NCBI GenBank assembly: GCA_964647905.1
Contig: CAZYJR010000006.1
Location: 1 to 64,000, forward strand
DNA from: CAZYJR01 sp964647905
Lineage (GTDB): Bacteria; Desulfobacterota; DSM-4660; Desulfatiglandales; HGW-15
Direction: 5' to 3'
Length of the DNA: 64,000 bases
Each line of letters opens with the position of its first letter. Within the stretch, counting starts at the first letter, position 1. The notes under the pieces were generated by a model. It saw only the letters and a list, made by a program, of their open reading frames with translations, made no database searches and was not told the DNA's origin. Shown here piece by piece: positions 32,622 through 40,074 of this stretch. Position numbers and translations under genes: made by a program.

Positions 32622-33258
32622 CGCCTGCCCGCATTCGCTCGAGCATCGTCCTGGAGCGTATTTCCTGGGTTAGAGAAATGTTCCGTTCCGTCCGATCCTT
32701 GCCGCTCTCGACCTACGGCGAGTTTGCGAGCGACAAGCGAAACATCGCCTCGGCCGAGTCATTTCTCCGGAGGGGGATCGAGGCTCTGCTCGATCTGGGA
32801 AGGCACATCCTGGCCAGAGGATTCGCGGTGGCTGTCACCGAGTACAAGGAGATCGGGGCGCGCCTTCACGCCGAGGGTGTGCTCACGGAGGACCAGGCGG
32901 AGCTGTTTCGTATGATCGCCGGCTATCGAAACCGGATGGTCCATTTTTACCACGAGGTAGTGCCCATCCATAAATGAGTTCTCCGCACTAGGGAGTTTCC
33001 AGGGCAGAAATGAGCAATTTCTTCCAAGGTCTAGGAGATCAAGGGGTTGGGAGGAGGCGTACTGGAGTACGCCGCACGACCAGCCCCGCAGATCGACGCC
33101 GAGATTGGGAGAAAGGGCCATTGCTGGACGGAAACGAGGTAACCGACAAGGAACTCTATGATCTCTGCACTCAAGATTTGCACGACATTGAGCGCATACT
33201 GGATGCCCTGGTTGCCTGGCTCCGTGCAAATTCCGAAAAACTTGACAACCGAATCTGA
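32618..33258 (+). pseudogene. hepT: HepT (HEPN RNase toxin, DUF86) split by a small mobile element
   Basis: Frame one starts at 32618 and gives 114 codons of HepT up to RNRMVHFYHEV, which includes the Rx4HxY RNase motif, then stops after five foreign residues. From 33137 a second frame resumes exactly where HepT should continue: EVTDKELYDLCTQDLHDIER and ILDALVAWLRANSEKLD to a stop at 33258. Removing 182 bases (the insertion plus one copy of an 8-bp duplication) restores one frame of about 152 residues. The remaining 119-residue product keeps the RNase motif but lacks the last helix, so it may be inactive or altered. Confidence 0.85.
32960..33133. mobile_element. 174-bp MITE-like insertion with 8-bp target duplication
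   Basis: The insert is flanked by the direct repeat ACGAGGTA (32952-32959 and 33134-33141). Its ends carry imperfect inverted repeats: CCATCCATAAATG inward from the left and CCGTCCAGCAATG inward from the right, 10 of 13 matching. It encodes no transposase and would be moved in trans. The family is not identified. Confidence 0.75.
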
Positions 33259-33326
33259 AGAAGTGAGGAAGGGGACGGGGGATTGCGACACCCCTTTGGA
33301 ATGAGTCGGGGTGAAGCGATCCTGGA

Positions 33327-33890
33327 GTGGGGCGAGGCGGTGAAAATTGGTTTGACTTGGCGGACCTCTTGGTCTTGGACACCCTGGAGGTGGTCAAGGA
33401 CACGTTCATTGACGGTGAGCTGAGCGAGTACTATTCCGACCTTTTGTACAAGGTTGAGTTGATCGGAGGGGAGCCGGCGTATGTCTATGTGCTGTTTGAC
33501 CACAAGAGTTATTATGATCCCCTTGTAGGGTTTCAACTTCTGCGCTACATGGTTCGGATATGGGAGCGGTCCCTGAGGAAGCGCGAGGCAAGGGCGTTGC
33601 CGGTGATCATCCCGGTGGTGATCTATCACGGCAGAGGCCGCTGGAAGGCGCGTTCGAGCTTTGATGAGCTTTTCGAGGCCGGGGATGAGTTTCGCGATGT
33701 GGTGCCTTTTTTCCGGTACCAGCTCTGCGACCTGCGGCGGTACAGCGATGACGATATCAAGGGTGTGGTGCTTTCCAAGGTCGCGTTCCTGGCCCTCAAG
33801 CACGTCTTCTCCGATGATTTGTCCGAGAGGCTACCCGGCATCCTGTCTCTTCTGGGGGAGTTGTCGGGGAAGCGGAGCAGCACGGCTTGA
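33327..33890 (+). pseudogene. Rpn/YhgA-like (PD-(D/E)XK) recombination-promoting nuclease fragment
   Basis: From about 33345 the frame gives LDTLEVVKDTFIDGELSEYY then SDLLYKVELIGGEPAYVYVL and FDHKSYYDPLVGFQLLRYMV. This is the hallmark core of Rpn/transposase_31 proteins, with the D and E/K of the nuclease site. The usual first 35-40 residues (the HDKFFK-type start) are missing and the C-terminus ends about 100 residues early, so it is a fragment. It follows the split hepT directly and is part of the same cluster of worn defence-type genes. Confidence 0.75.
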
Positions 33891-34004
33891 TGACAGCAGG
33901 GAACTCTCCGAGGCTGGGCGAACCGCCCTTTCCGATCCGGGCAGACGATCTTCAATTGATATGTGCACTTATGGGGCGGCTTTAACAGACAGGCAGGAGA
34001 ACCA

Positions 34005-34247
34005 ATGCAAAAAGTCAACGCAAAAGAAGCCCGCCGCAATATCAGCCATCTGCTGGACCGGGTGAATGCGGGGGAAGAAATCGTCATACTCAGGCGCGGC
34101 AAGCCGGTTGCGCTGATGTCGAAGGTTGAGGGGCAAGAGAGAAGACCTGTTCGGTTCCCGAACCGCAGTCTATTGCGCAACAAGTTGCCTCCCATGAAAA
34201 CAGACAGCGCTTCGCTGATCCGGGACATGCGAGATGAACGGGGATAA
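34005..34247 (+). CDS. Phd/YefM-type antitoxin
   Basis: The start at 34005 has GGAG eight bases ahead and gives MQKVNAKEARRNISHLLDRV and 80 residues. The N-terminal fold with EEIVILRRGKPVALMSK is typical of Phd/YefM DNA-binding antitoxins, and the polar C-terminus would wrap the toxin. It overlaps the PIN-domain gene by 14 bases, as usual for such operons. The toxin partner is truncated, so this antitoxin may be a leftover or still act as a repressor. Confidence 0.83.
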   Translation: MQKVNAKEARRNISHLLDRVNAGEEIVILRRGKPVALMSKVEGQERRPVRFPNRSLLRNKLPPMKTDSASLIRDMRDERG

Positions 34248-34485
34248 TATTTACCTGGATACCAGCGTACTGCTGCCGTATTACCGGGCGGAGAAGTCCA
34301 GCCGGCAGGGGGAGGACCTACTGCTCGAAATACAGCCGGCGGCTTTGCTGAGCGAACTCACCCGGGTGGAAATGGCATCCGCCATCGCCCGCTGGACCCG
34401 GATGAAGGAGATAGACGAGTCTCAGGCGGCCCTGGTGGAAAACACCGCCATTTTGCTTGGGCTCGAAAGCGTCCTGCTTGTGTGA
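34234..34485 (+). pseudogene. VapC-type PIN toxin, truncated at its C-terminus
   Basis: Eighty-three residues remain: NIYLDTSVLLPYYRAEKSS at the start with the first active-site Asp, then LLSELTRVEMASAIARW with the conserved Glu. PIN toxins are usually 125-145 residues; the second acidic cluster (the LPIxDALIA-type part) is missing. The frame ends in LESVLLV a few bases before a dispersed repeat (34491), so the repeat insertion or a linked deletion probably cut it. Confidence 0.75.
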
Positions 34486-34490
34486 GAGAG

Positions 34491-34590
34491 GATCGGGGGC
34501 CGGGGCAGGCCAACCAGCCGGAATAAGGTAAGAATTGTTTATTTCGGCCCTTGATTTCCGGCCTATACGGGCGTTTTCGGTGGGCCAAAA
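34491..34590. repeat. Dispersed repeat A, copy 1
   Basis: About 100 bases align with 44204-44300 at roughly three quarters identity by eye. Shared blocks are GCCGGAAT-AGGT, ATTG, TTTCG, CCTATACGG and TTTTC-G-GG-CC. It follows the truncated PIN gene and its end supplies the last codons of the minus-strand gene at 34563. Confidence 0.65.
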
Positions 34591-34811
34591 CGGCCTTTCA
34601 GTCTCTTTACCGCTTTTGCTGAATTTACTAATGCCGACAGGTGCTCCTTATGCATTTTCTTAATAATTTCTTGTTGATATGTCAGACCGAGATCAAAGAG
34701 CACCCTGAACTGCTCCAGACGCCTCTCAGGCGAAAGACTCCTGCTGTAGCCTTTTTCCCATTGGTTGAATGACTCCAACTTACTGAGCATCCTCTTATAA
34801 GGGTTCTTCAT
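34563..34811 (-). CDS. Small hypothetical protein paired with the AbiEii-like nucleotidyltransferase
   Basis: The start at ATG 34811 gives MKNPYKRMLSKLESFNQWEK and 82 residues, overlapping the end of the upstream gene by 17 bases. The protein is basic and helical with no recognised domain. Tight coupling to the nucleotidyltransferase makes it the likely partner (toxin or antitoxin half) of that gene. Its last residues (about RFGPPKTPV) are encoded within dispersed repeat A, so the original C-terminus may have been replaced. Confidence 0.6.
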   Translation of the reverse strand: MKNPYKRMLSKLESFNQWEKGYSRSLSPERRLEQFRVLFDLGLTYQQEIIKKMHKEHLSALVNSAKAVKRLKGRFGPPKTPV

Positions 34812-35358
34812 CCAACCACCCCTTGATTCTGTCGTAAATCCCCTTACGGGCGAGGAATCGAGAGAGCTCTTCACAATGCTTCAAGAGATAGCGCCGATTC
34901 ATCCTGTCATGCCGGTTTTCAATGATGCACTTGATATCAAGCCAATCCTTTTCTCTGGTTGAAACGGCCTTCTGTATAATCAGGTCTTCAGCAGTACATA
35001 CTTTTATTGTCGTACCATGGAAATCGATGGTTCGGCTCCTTGCTATCGCCTCTTTTTCAAACGGAAGCTCGGCCTTGACCAGGTCCGTTCGCACTCCGTC
35101 TATATCGACGGGCAAGACGTTGGTCTCTTCCATGAACCCCTTTGGGTCCTCAGGCAGGATTACACCTATTGAAGCGATCCCGGCGAGGAAACGCTCCATC
35201 TCCCCTTCCCGCTCCAGCAGGAACTTGATGTCCACGTCGAAAGTCAGCCTGGGGTTTCCGTAAATGCTGTTGGCGATCCCGCCGAAGATCATGTAGGGGA
35301 CGTTCATCTTGTCAAGCAGGCCTGTGGCTCTTTTAACCGCCCCGACCAATCCGCTCAT
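34795..35358 (-). CDS. AbiEii-like nucleotidyltransferase
   Basis: The protein has 187 residues. MIFGGIANSIYGNPRLTFDV then DIKFLL near 23-48 is the DNA-polymerase-beta-like core with its paired Asp. KVCTAEDLIIQKAVSTREKD near 118-137 is the second conserved block found in AbiEii and related toxin-antitoxin nucleotidyltransferases. These add nucleotides to tRNA or to a partner protein. It forms a two-gene unit with 34563..34811 and lies in the toxin-antitoxin cluster. Confidence 0.78.
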   Translation of the reverse strand: MSGLVGAVKRATGLLDKMNVPYMIFGGIANSIYGNPRLTFDVDIKFLLEREGEMERFLAGIASIGVILPEDPKGFMEETNVLPVDIDGVRTDLVKAELPFEKEAIARSRTIDFHGTTIKVCTAEDLIIQKAVSTREKDWLDIKCIIENRHDRMNRRYLLKHCEELSRFLARKGIYDRIKGWLDEEPL

Positions 35359-35401
35359 GACGACCTCGATGCCGCCCGAATATCGAGTCGAGGTTCCGGC
35401 A

Positions 35402-35508
35402 ATCCCGCAAATACCCGCTCGATTGTTGAAGCCGAGGGTCCATTATGGGCTTCAATTTGTTTTCGTATATCTCCAGTATATGTCATTGGTAGAGCGGGTC
35501 AAGGGGAA
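35402..35508. repeat. Dispersed repeat B, copy 1
   Basis: About 107 bases match 46180-46286. Shared blocks include ATCCCGCAAATACCCGCTCG, CCGAGG-TCCATTA-GGGCT, ATATGTCATTGGT and GCGGGTCAAGGG. It lies in the 293-base gap between the AbiEii-like gene and the ferredoxin, which holds no other feature I can support. Confidence 0.7.
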
Positions 35509-35651
35509 CAAGGAGGAGGTCTCTGAGATGGACCCCATTGGTTGGACAGCCTGATGGTGCGGATAAGCTCTGAGACGAGTGTGCAGGATGCAGACGCCAC
35601 TTCGGTGCCCCCTCTTCGTAGCACACTATACTGAAGGTCGGATCTCCATCT

Positions 35652-35948
35652 CTATCTCTTGATCCTGAAGTGTTCTCCTGTTTCCTTTCTTTTGTATCTG
35701 ACACGCTGAGCCAGGGGCAGATGCAGTTTAATGGCTCCGGGCCTGGGGCACACGCTTTCGCAGCACCCGGCGTACCAGCATTCCTCAGGAAAAAGGACAA
35801 TGGGAGGAGCCCCTTTTCTTGGATTCGGGATCAAGATATCAACCTGGCACACATCCACGCACTGATTGCAGCCGTTGCAGATCTCCGGATCAAAAGAGAC
35901 GGGATAGCTCGGCGTACAGCAGTTGGGGAAGGCATATACCTTTTCCAT
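35652..35948 (-). CDS. AprB-like two-cluster ferredoxin, subunit of flavoprotein 2
   Basis: The start at 35948 follows AGGGAGACGTAT and gives MEKVYAFPNCCTPSYPVSF and 98 residues. The first iron-sulfur motif, CNGCNQCVDVC, is complete. The second reads CWYAGCCESVCP: the second Cys of the C-x2-C-x2-C-x3-C pattern is Ala, while the sister protein at 39774 has CWFCGCC. The second cluster may therefore be absent, use the neighbouring Cys, or have a non-Cys ligand. It follows its flavoprotein (35959) by 10 bases and should pass electrons to or from the FAD. Confidence 0.85.
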   Translation of the reverse strand: MEKVYAFPNCCTPSYPVSFDPEICNGCNQCVDVCQVDILIPNPRKGAPPIVLFPEECWYAGCCESVCPRPGAIKLHLPLAQRVRYKRKETGEHFRIKR

Positions 35949-35958
35949 ATACGTCTCC

Positions 35959-37902
35959 CTATGCTTGGGATTTTTCGTAATTGCGGGCAAGAGGTTTCCA
36001 GAAATCCAAAGACATGTCCCGCGTTCGAACAACACCTCCCTGCCGACAAAGCACGATCCATTTTTTCCACTCCGGCGGATCCGCAGCGGGGTAATCCAAA
36101 CGCATGAAGCCCATAACAGGACTGCTCGCCTTTCGTGCCAGGGAAGCATGGATGATCATCTCATCGCAGGTCAGGATATTGTGCACTTCCAGGGTCCGCA
36201 TCAGCTTATGGGGGTTGTCGGCGCAGATTCGGGGAGCCTCGTTTTCCCGGAGGTCTTCGAGCCAGAGGAGCCCCAGCTTCAAGAGTTCAGCGTTCTTGAG
36301 TTCACCGCAATAATTCTGCATGACTCGGCAGGTGGCCGCATTGAGCTCTTTCCACTCGATTTCTTCCCTGTTCTTCAAGGGTAAATAGACACGGCCCTTT
36401 TCCCGGTCCACCTGTTCTCGGTGCGGGGGGGAGAGTTTTGTCCTTGACGCATACTCAGCCGCCTTTCGACCCGCATATCGTCCCGTGGCCGCAGCATGGT
36501 AATGGTAATTGGCGGCGAAAAGAGCGTCCCCTGCAGCAAAGTAACCTTCCAGGTTGGTCATTAGATTCCAGTCGGTGACAAGGCCTCCTGCATCTCCGAT
36601 TTCGCCTCCTGTCCTGTCCTGGGGACGCACATTCCCCCGCATGGGATCGCTCCCGAGAAAGAGATAGCTTTGGAGCAGATCCTTTGAAGGATCAAAACCG
36701 GCCTCCGTGTAGTATCTATAGACAGGGACCCGGGTCCTTCCTTCTTCTCCAACCATTACGCCCCAAATCGCCTTCCGCTCGTGTTCGGACATCTTCGTGA
36801 GATCCGCATAGAGCGGAAGTGCGTACTCTCCCTTCCTGACCCGGTCTTCAAGGTCCGGTGTGATTTCAGGACGTTTGAAGTTGTATGCCGGAGTCCTCTC
36901 ACCCATGAACTTCTGGCCCGGTGCAGGCCGGCATCGGGCCAGCTCGCCTTCAAGGATTCTTCCATCCCGGTCCACCCAGGGAATTTCTCTCCCTTCTGCA
37001 TCGACCATGGTGGCGGGGACCCATGTATTGAGAGCGTTCCCATGGCTGTAAGGCTGAAACACATTGCCGCTGGCAAAAGAGGTCGGCAGGGATTTTTCCA
37101 TCATGGTGAACTCCGCGCCCGCCCTCCAGGACAGGGCATGGCCATCCCCGACAATCTGAGTGGGCCTGAAATTCGCCATGCCCCTTGTTTCAGTAGAGAA
37201 GCACCAGTTGCGCTGATGCCTGGAAAGGGCGTTCACCACGGCCTTTGCTTCGAATACATAGAACTCTCCGGTACGGCCGTGGAGACCGGTTGCACCCACG
37301 GCCCTGCCGCCCGCTTCCCCGTTTTCGGTGAGCAACGCCGTCACCATGACCCTGTCCACGATCCGGACTCCCAGACGCTTGCACTCATTGTGGAGGGCAG
37401 GCTTGAAAGTGCTTCCAAATACGCGGAAGTGGATCTTGCTTTCATAGTCATATGCAAAAAGGAATTTGGTGTCTTGATCCCTGAAAGGAGCCCCCTTGAA
37501 CACATCCTCGTCGTCCCTGATCTTCCCTCCCATCTTCTCGAGCTCCAGGAGGGTCTGGAAGCTCTCGCGGGCCGCAATATAGCGCGAAAGGGCATTGGTA
37601 TAGCCCCGGGTCATCTCGAGTTCCCACTCGACGACCTCCTCGGCCGTTACCGGCGATCCCGGATGGGGCGTATTCAACCAGTGATCACAGCCGGACCCCC
37701 CGGACCCGCTTCTCTTAACGGCCCCCTTTTCCACCAGCACGGTCTTAAGCCCCTCACGCGCGGCGCCGATAGCCGCCCAACAGCCCGCGATCCCGCCGCC
37801 CAGTATGAGCAGATCAGAAATTATCTTTGTCTCCTCGCCGTATCTGACAGGATAGGGCCACTCGATAAGCCCATGCTCGTTGACGTATTGAGTCCAATTC
37901 AT
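35959..37902 (-). CDS. AprA-like FAD flavoprotein, copy 2
   Basis: The start at ATG 37902 (MNWTQYVNEHGL) is preferred over a TTG 13 codons earlier. The product has 647 residues. DLLILGGGIAGCWAAIGAA near 28-48 is the FAD dinucleotide site and VEKGAVKRSGSGGSGCDHWL the adjacent adenylylsulfate-reductase/fumarate-reductase-type segment. GYFAAGDALFAANYHYHAAA near 475 is the late FAD contact. Family members oxidise or reduce small substrates at the flavin and exchange electrons with an iron-sulfur subunit, here 35652. No sulfate-activation genes are nearby, so true APS reductase is unlikely. Confidence 0.85.
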   Translation of the reverse strand: MNWTQYVNEHGLIEWPYPVRYGEETKIISDLLILGGGIAGCWAAIGAAREGLKTVLVEKGAVKRSGSGGSGCDHWLNTPHPGSPVTAEEVVEWELEMTRGYTNALSRYIAARESFQTLLELEKMGGKIRDDEDVFKGAPFRDQDTKFLFAYDYESKIHFRVFGSTFKPALHNECKRLGVRIVDRVMVTALLTENGEAGGRAVGATGLHGRTGEFYVFEAKAVVNALSRHQRNWCFSTETRGMANFRPTQIVGDGHALSWRAGAEFTMMEKSLPTSFASGNVFQPYSHGNALNTWVPATMVDAEGREIPWVDRDGRILEGELARCRPAPGQKFMGERTPAYNFKRPEITPDLEDRVRKGEYALPLYADLTKMSEHERKAIWGVMVGEEGRTRVPVYRYYTEAGFDPSKDLLQSYLFLGSDPMRGNVRPQDRTGGEIGDAGGLVTDWNLMTNLEGYFAAGDALFAANYHYHAAATGRYAGRKAAEYASRTKLSPPHREQVDREKGRVYLPLKNREEIEWKELNAATCRVMQNYCGELKNAELLKLGLLWLEDLRENEAPRICADNPHKLMRTLEVHNILTCDEMIIHASLARKASSPVMGFMRLDYPAADPPEWKKWIVLCRQGGVVRTRDMSLDFWKPLARNYEKSQA

Positions 37903-37930
37903 CTTCTCTTGCCCACCTCCCTGAACACAA

Positions 37931-39706
37931 TCACTGGTCAACCGGAAATCTTGTAAATTCGAACGAGTCTTCTTTCAGTTTACGGACGGCCAGAAAAGCC
38001 AACCAGTTTTCATCATCTTGGTCGGGGTAGTCCGCCCTGACAAAGCCCAGTGGGCCCCGCCGGCTCTCTGTCCTCTCCAAAGACGACCTCAGCACGAGTT
38101 CCGCATTGTCGATAATGGATTTAACATCCAGACACCTCCCCAATTCATGGGGGTTGTCCGCCTTGAGCGGGGCTTTTTTGGCATCTTCCAGCCGTTCGAT
38201 TCCCCGGAGCAGCAACCCTTCACTGCGAACGTCCCCGCAATAGAAGTCCATCAGGTTTTGCACTCCGGTTTCGACTTCCTTCCAGTGAAAGCCCTCTTTT
38301 CGATCCAGGATCTCTTGGCACATCCGCGCCCTGGCCTCGACCTCATCCTTTCGCATTTCCAAAAAGTTATCCTGTTTTGCAGCCCGCCTGGCAGCCATAC
38401 CACCGGCATGCCACCCCTGGGTGAAGGCCCCGGCCGAGGCCTGCCAAGGCAACCCTCCGACCTCGTCTCCGGCGCCGAAGAGATTCGAAATTTCGGTCTC
38501 CAAATCCCTGTCGACCCACAGCCCCTTGGCCGCCGTGCCTGAAATCTCCCGGGGCCACAAGCCCCCGTACTCCTGACTGTTTTTCTTCAGGTCGAGCCCC
38601 TCTTCGCCCTTGAAATATCGCAGAAATTGAGTTCCTTTTCCTTCATGGGAGATGGACCATTCTATGTAGTCGATTTCCTCATCCGTTCCTTCGCTGAAAT
38701 CAAGATAAAATGGCCCCTCTCCGGCCGCATGGCGTTTGACTAGACCGGCGCGCCCCGACCGCCACATTTTTCTGTCTTCCAGCCATTGCTCCCGCACCTC
38801 TTCGCTCCATTTTTCTTTTCCGAGGTTTTCCCAATCGTAAAACCGCGTTCTCGGAACGATCACATTGCCCTTCCAGTCCGTGATTCGCGCTGCAGGCTGC
38901 ACGGTGTTCCTGGGGTCTCCGTAATTGGGGTTGTAAAAACCGCAAGGTCCAAGCCCGAGGATGTTGCTGAGAAATTCAATATTGATAATGGGTAGCCCCG
39001 CACGCACCGCCATGGAAGTCCCATCGCCGCTAAAAGGCCCCGGCATGCGGGTATTGAAATCGCACCCATTGATGTTCCTGCTCAGCCGGTTCGACCTTCC
39101 GCTCGACATCACACAGGCCTTGCATTTGAAGAGATATAACTCTGCGTTTCGCACATCCACACCCACAGCGCCTGAAATCCGGCCCTCCTGAACAAGCAAG
39201 TCGGTCATCTGGACTCGGTTAACGATCTTTACTCCTCGCTTTCTTGCCTCCTTTGTCAGGACCGGCTTTAAGGGGCCCCCGTCAAAATTGAAGGAACTCG
39301 GAACACTGTGAAATTGAGGGACGATTCGAAACCCGCCCGGCACTTTGCTGTCCGGATAGCGGAACTTGATACCGAATTTCTCCAGATCCAGCATGCGGTC
39401 GTACATATTCGCCGCCACAAGATCGAAGAGGTCCCTCCTGAAAAACCGGTAAGCCGTCCCTATCCTATGGTCCTCGGCCATGTGATCGAGTGTGTACCCC
39501 ATTTCCTCGTGAATCGGCGGGATATAGGCCCACACATGGTCAATGCCCGAGGCGGCGCACCCGCTTCTGCGGGTGTTGGACTTTTCCACCAAAGTAGTAC
39601 GCACTCCTTGCTCCTCGGCGGCCTTGATGGCCGCCATGCATCCGGCAAGTCCTCCCCCTATGACCAACACATCCGTCTCAACCGGGACCGTATTCAGTTT
39701 CGGCAC
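37931..39706 (-). CDS. AprA-like FAD flavoprotein, copy 1
   Basis: The protein has 591 residues with the FAD site DVLVIGGGLAGCMAAIKAA near 12-30, then VEKSNTRRSGCAASGIDHVW, and the late segment LFGAGDEVGGLPWQASAGAF near 425-444. It is related to copy 2 but shorter and clearly diverged. The gap to copy 2 is small (28 bases to its ATG). Between 39707 and 39773 lies only a short spacer to the ferredoxin at 39774, so each flavoprotein is neighbour to one ferredoxin. A heteromeric complex of two flavin and two iron-sulfur subunits is a natural guess. The reaction is unknown. Confidence 0.85.
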   Translation of the reverse strand: MPKLNTVPVETDVLVIGGGLAGCMAAIKAAEEQGVRTTLVEKSNTRRSGCAASGIDHVWAYIPPIHEEMGYTLDHMAEDHRIGTAYRFFRRDLFDLVAANMYDRMLDLEKFGIKFRYPDSKVPGGFRIVPQFHSVPSSFNFDGGPLKPVLTKEARKRGVKIVNRVQMTDLLVQEGRISGAVGVDVRNAELYLFKCKACVMSSGRSNRLSRNINGCDFNTRMPGPFSGDGTSMAVRAGLPIINIEFLSNILGLGPCGFYNPNYGDPRNTVQPAARITDWKGNVIVPRTRFYDWENLGKEKWSEEVREQWLEDRKMWRSGRAGLVKRHAAGEGPFYLDFSEGTDEEIDYIEWSISHEGKGTQFLRYFKGEEGLDLKKNSQEYGGLWPREISGTAAKGLWVDRDLETEISNLFGAGDEVGGLPWQASAGAFTQGWHAGGMAARRAAKQDNFLEMRKDEVEARARMCQEILDRKEGFHWKEVETGVQNLMDFYCGDVRSEGLLLRGIERLEDAKKAPLKADNPHELGRCLDVKSIIDNAELVLRSSLERTESRRGPLGFVRADYPDQDDENWLAFLAVRKLKEDSFEFTRFPVDQ

Positions 39707-39773
39707 GCCTTTCCTCCTTGCTTCCTCCTCTATCAGCAGAGCAAGAATGCTTCATTTCTCCATGGAGCACCAG

Positions 39774-40013
39774 TTAGGTCCTTCTAAAAGACCCCCGCAT
39801 AGGAAAAGGGGTGACAATTTTGATTGCTCCTTCGCTGGAATGCGGGCAATCGGTGACGCAGCAGCCACAGAACCAGCATTCTTCGGGGAATTTGACCACA
39901 GGTGGTTTTCCATTTTCAGGATTGCGGGCAAAGACATCGCTCATGCATATCTCGACGCAGGTATTGCACCCGTCACACACATTCTCATCAAAATAGACAT
40001 GACAAAAACCCAT
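39774..40013 (-). CDS. AprB-like two-cluster ferredoxin, subunit of flavoprotein 1
   Basis: The protein has 79 residues with two complete [4Fe-4S] motifs: CDGCNTCVEIC (about 13-23) and CWFCGCCVTDCP (about 47-58). The spacing between them (VFARNPENGKPPVVKFPEE) and the phrase FPEECW match the small subunit of adenylylsulfate reductase, which relays electrons between the flavin and a membrane or soluble partner. It is shorter than AprB (about 150) because the C-terminal extension that wraps AprA is missing. It is the first enzyme gene of the group, 61 bases after the TRAP permease. Confidence 0.85.
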   Translation of the reverse strand: MGFCHVYFDENVCDGCNTCVEICMSDVFARNPENGKPPVVKFPEECWFCGCCVTDCPHSSEGAIKIVTPFPMRGSFRRT

Positions 40014-40074
40014 TTATTGTTCTCCTTGTTTCAAAGAGATCTTATTTCGAAAAAAGTGCAGCAACTGTCTTTCC

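Noticed and set aside
33010..33258. Stand-alone 82-residue protein
   Set aside because: Its second half is the missing end of HepT and its first half is the inserted element. It is not a separate gene.
35652..39706. Dissimilatory adenylylsulfate reductase (aprAB) of sulfate reduction
   Set aside because: There are two flavoproteins and two shortened ferredoxins, a transporter for organic anions, and no sat, qmo or aprM genes. Only family resemblance is supported.
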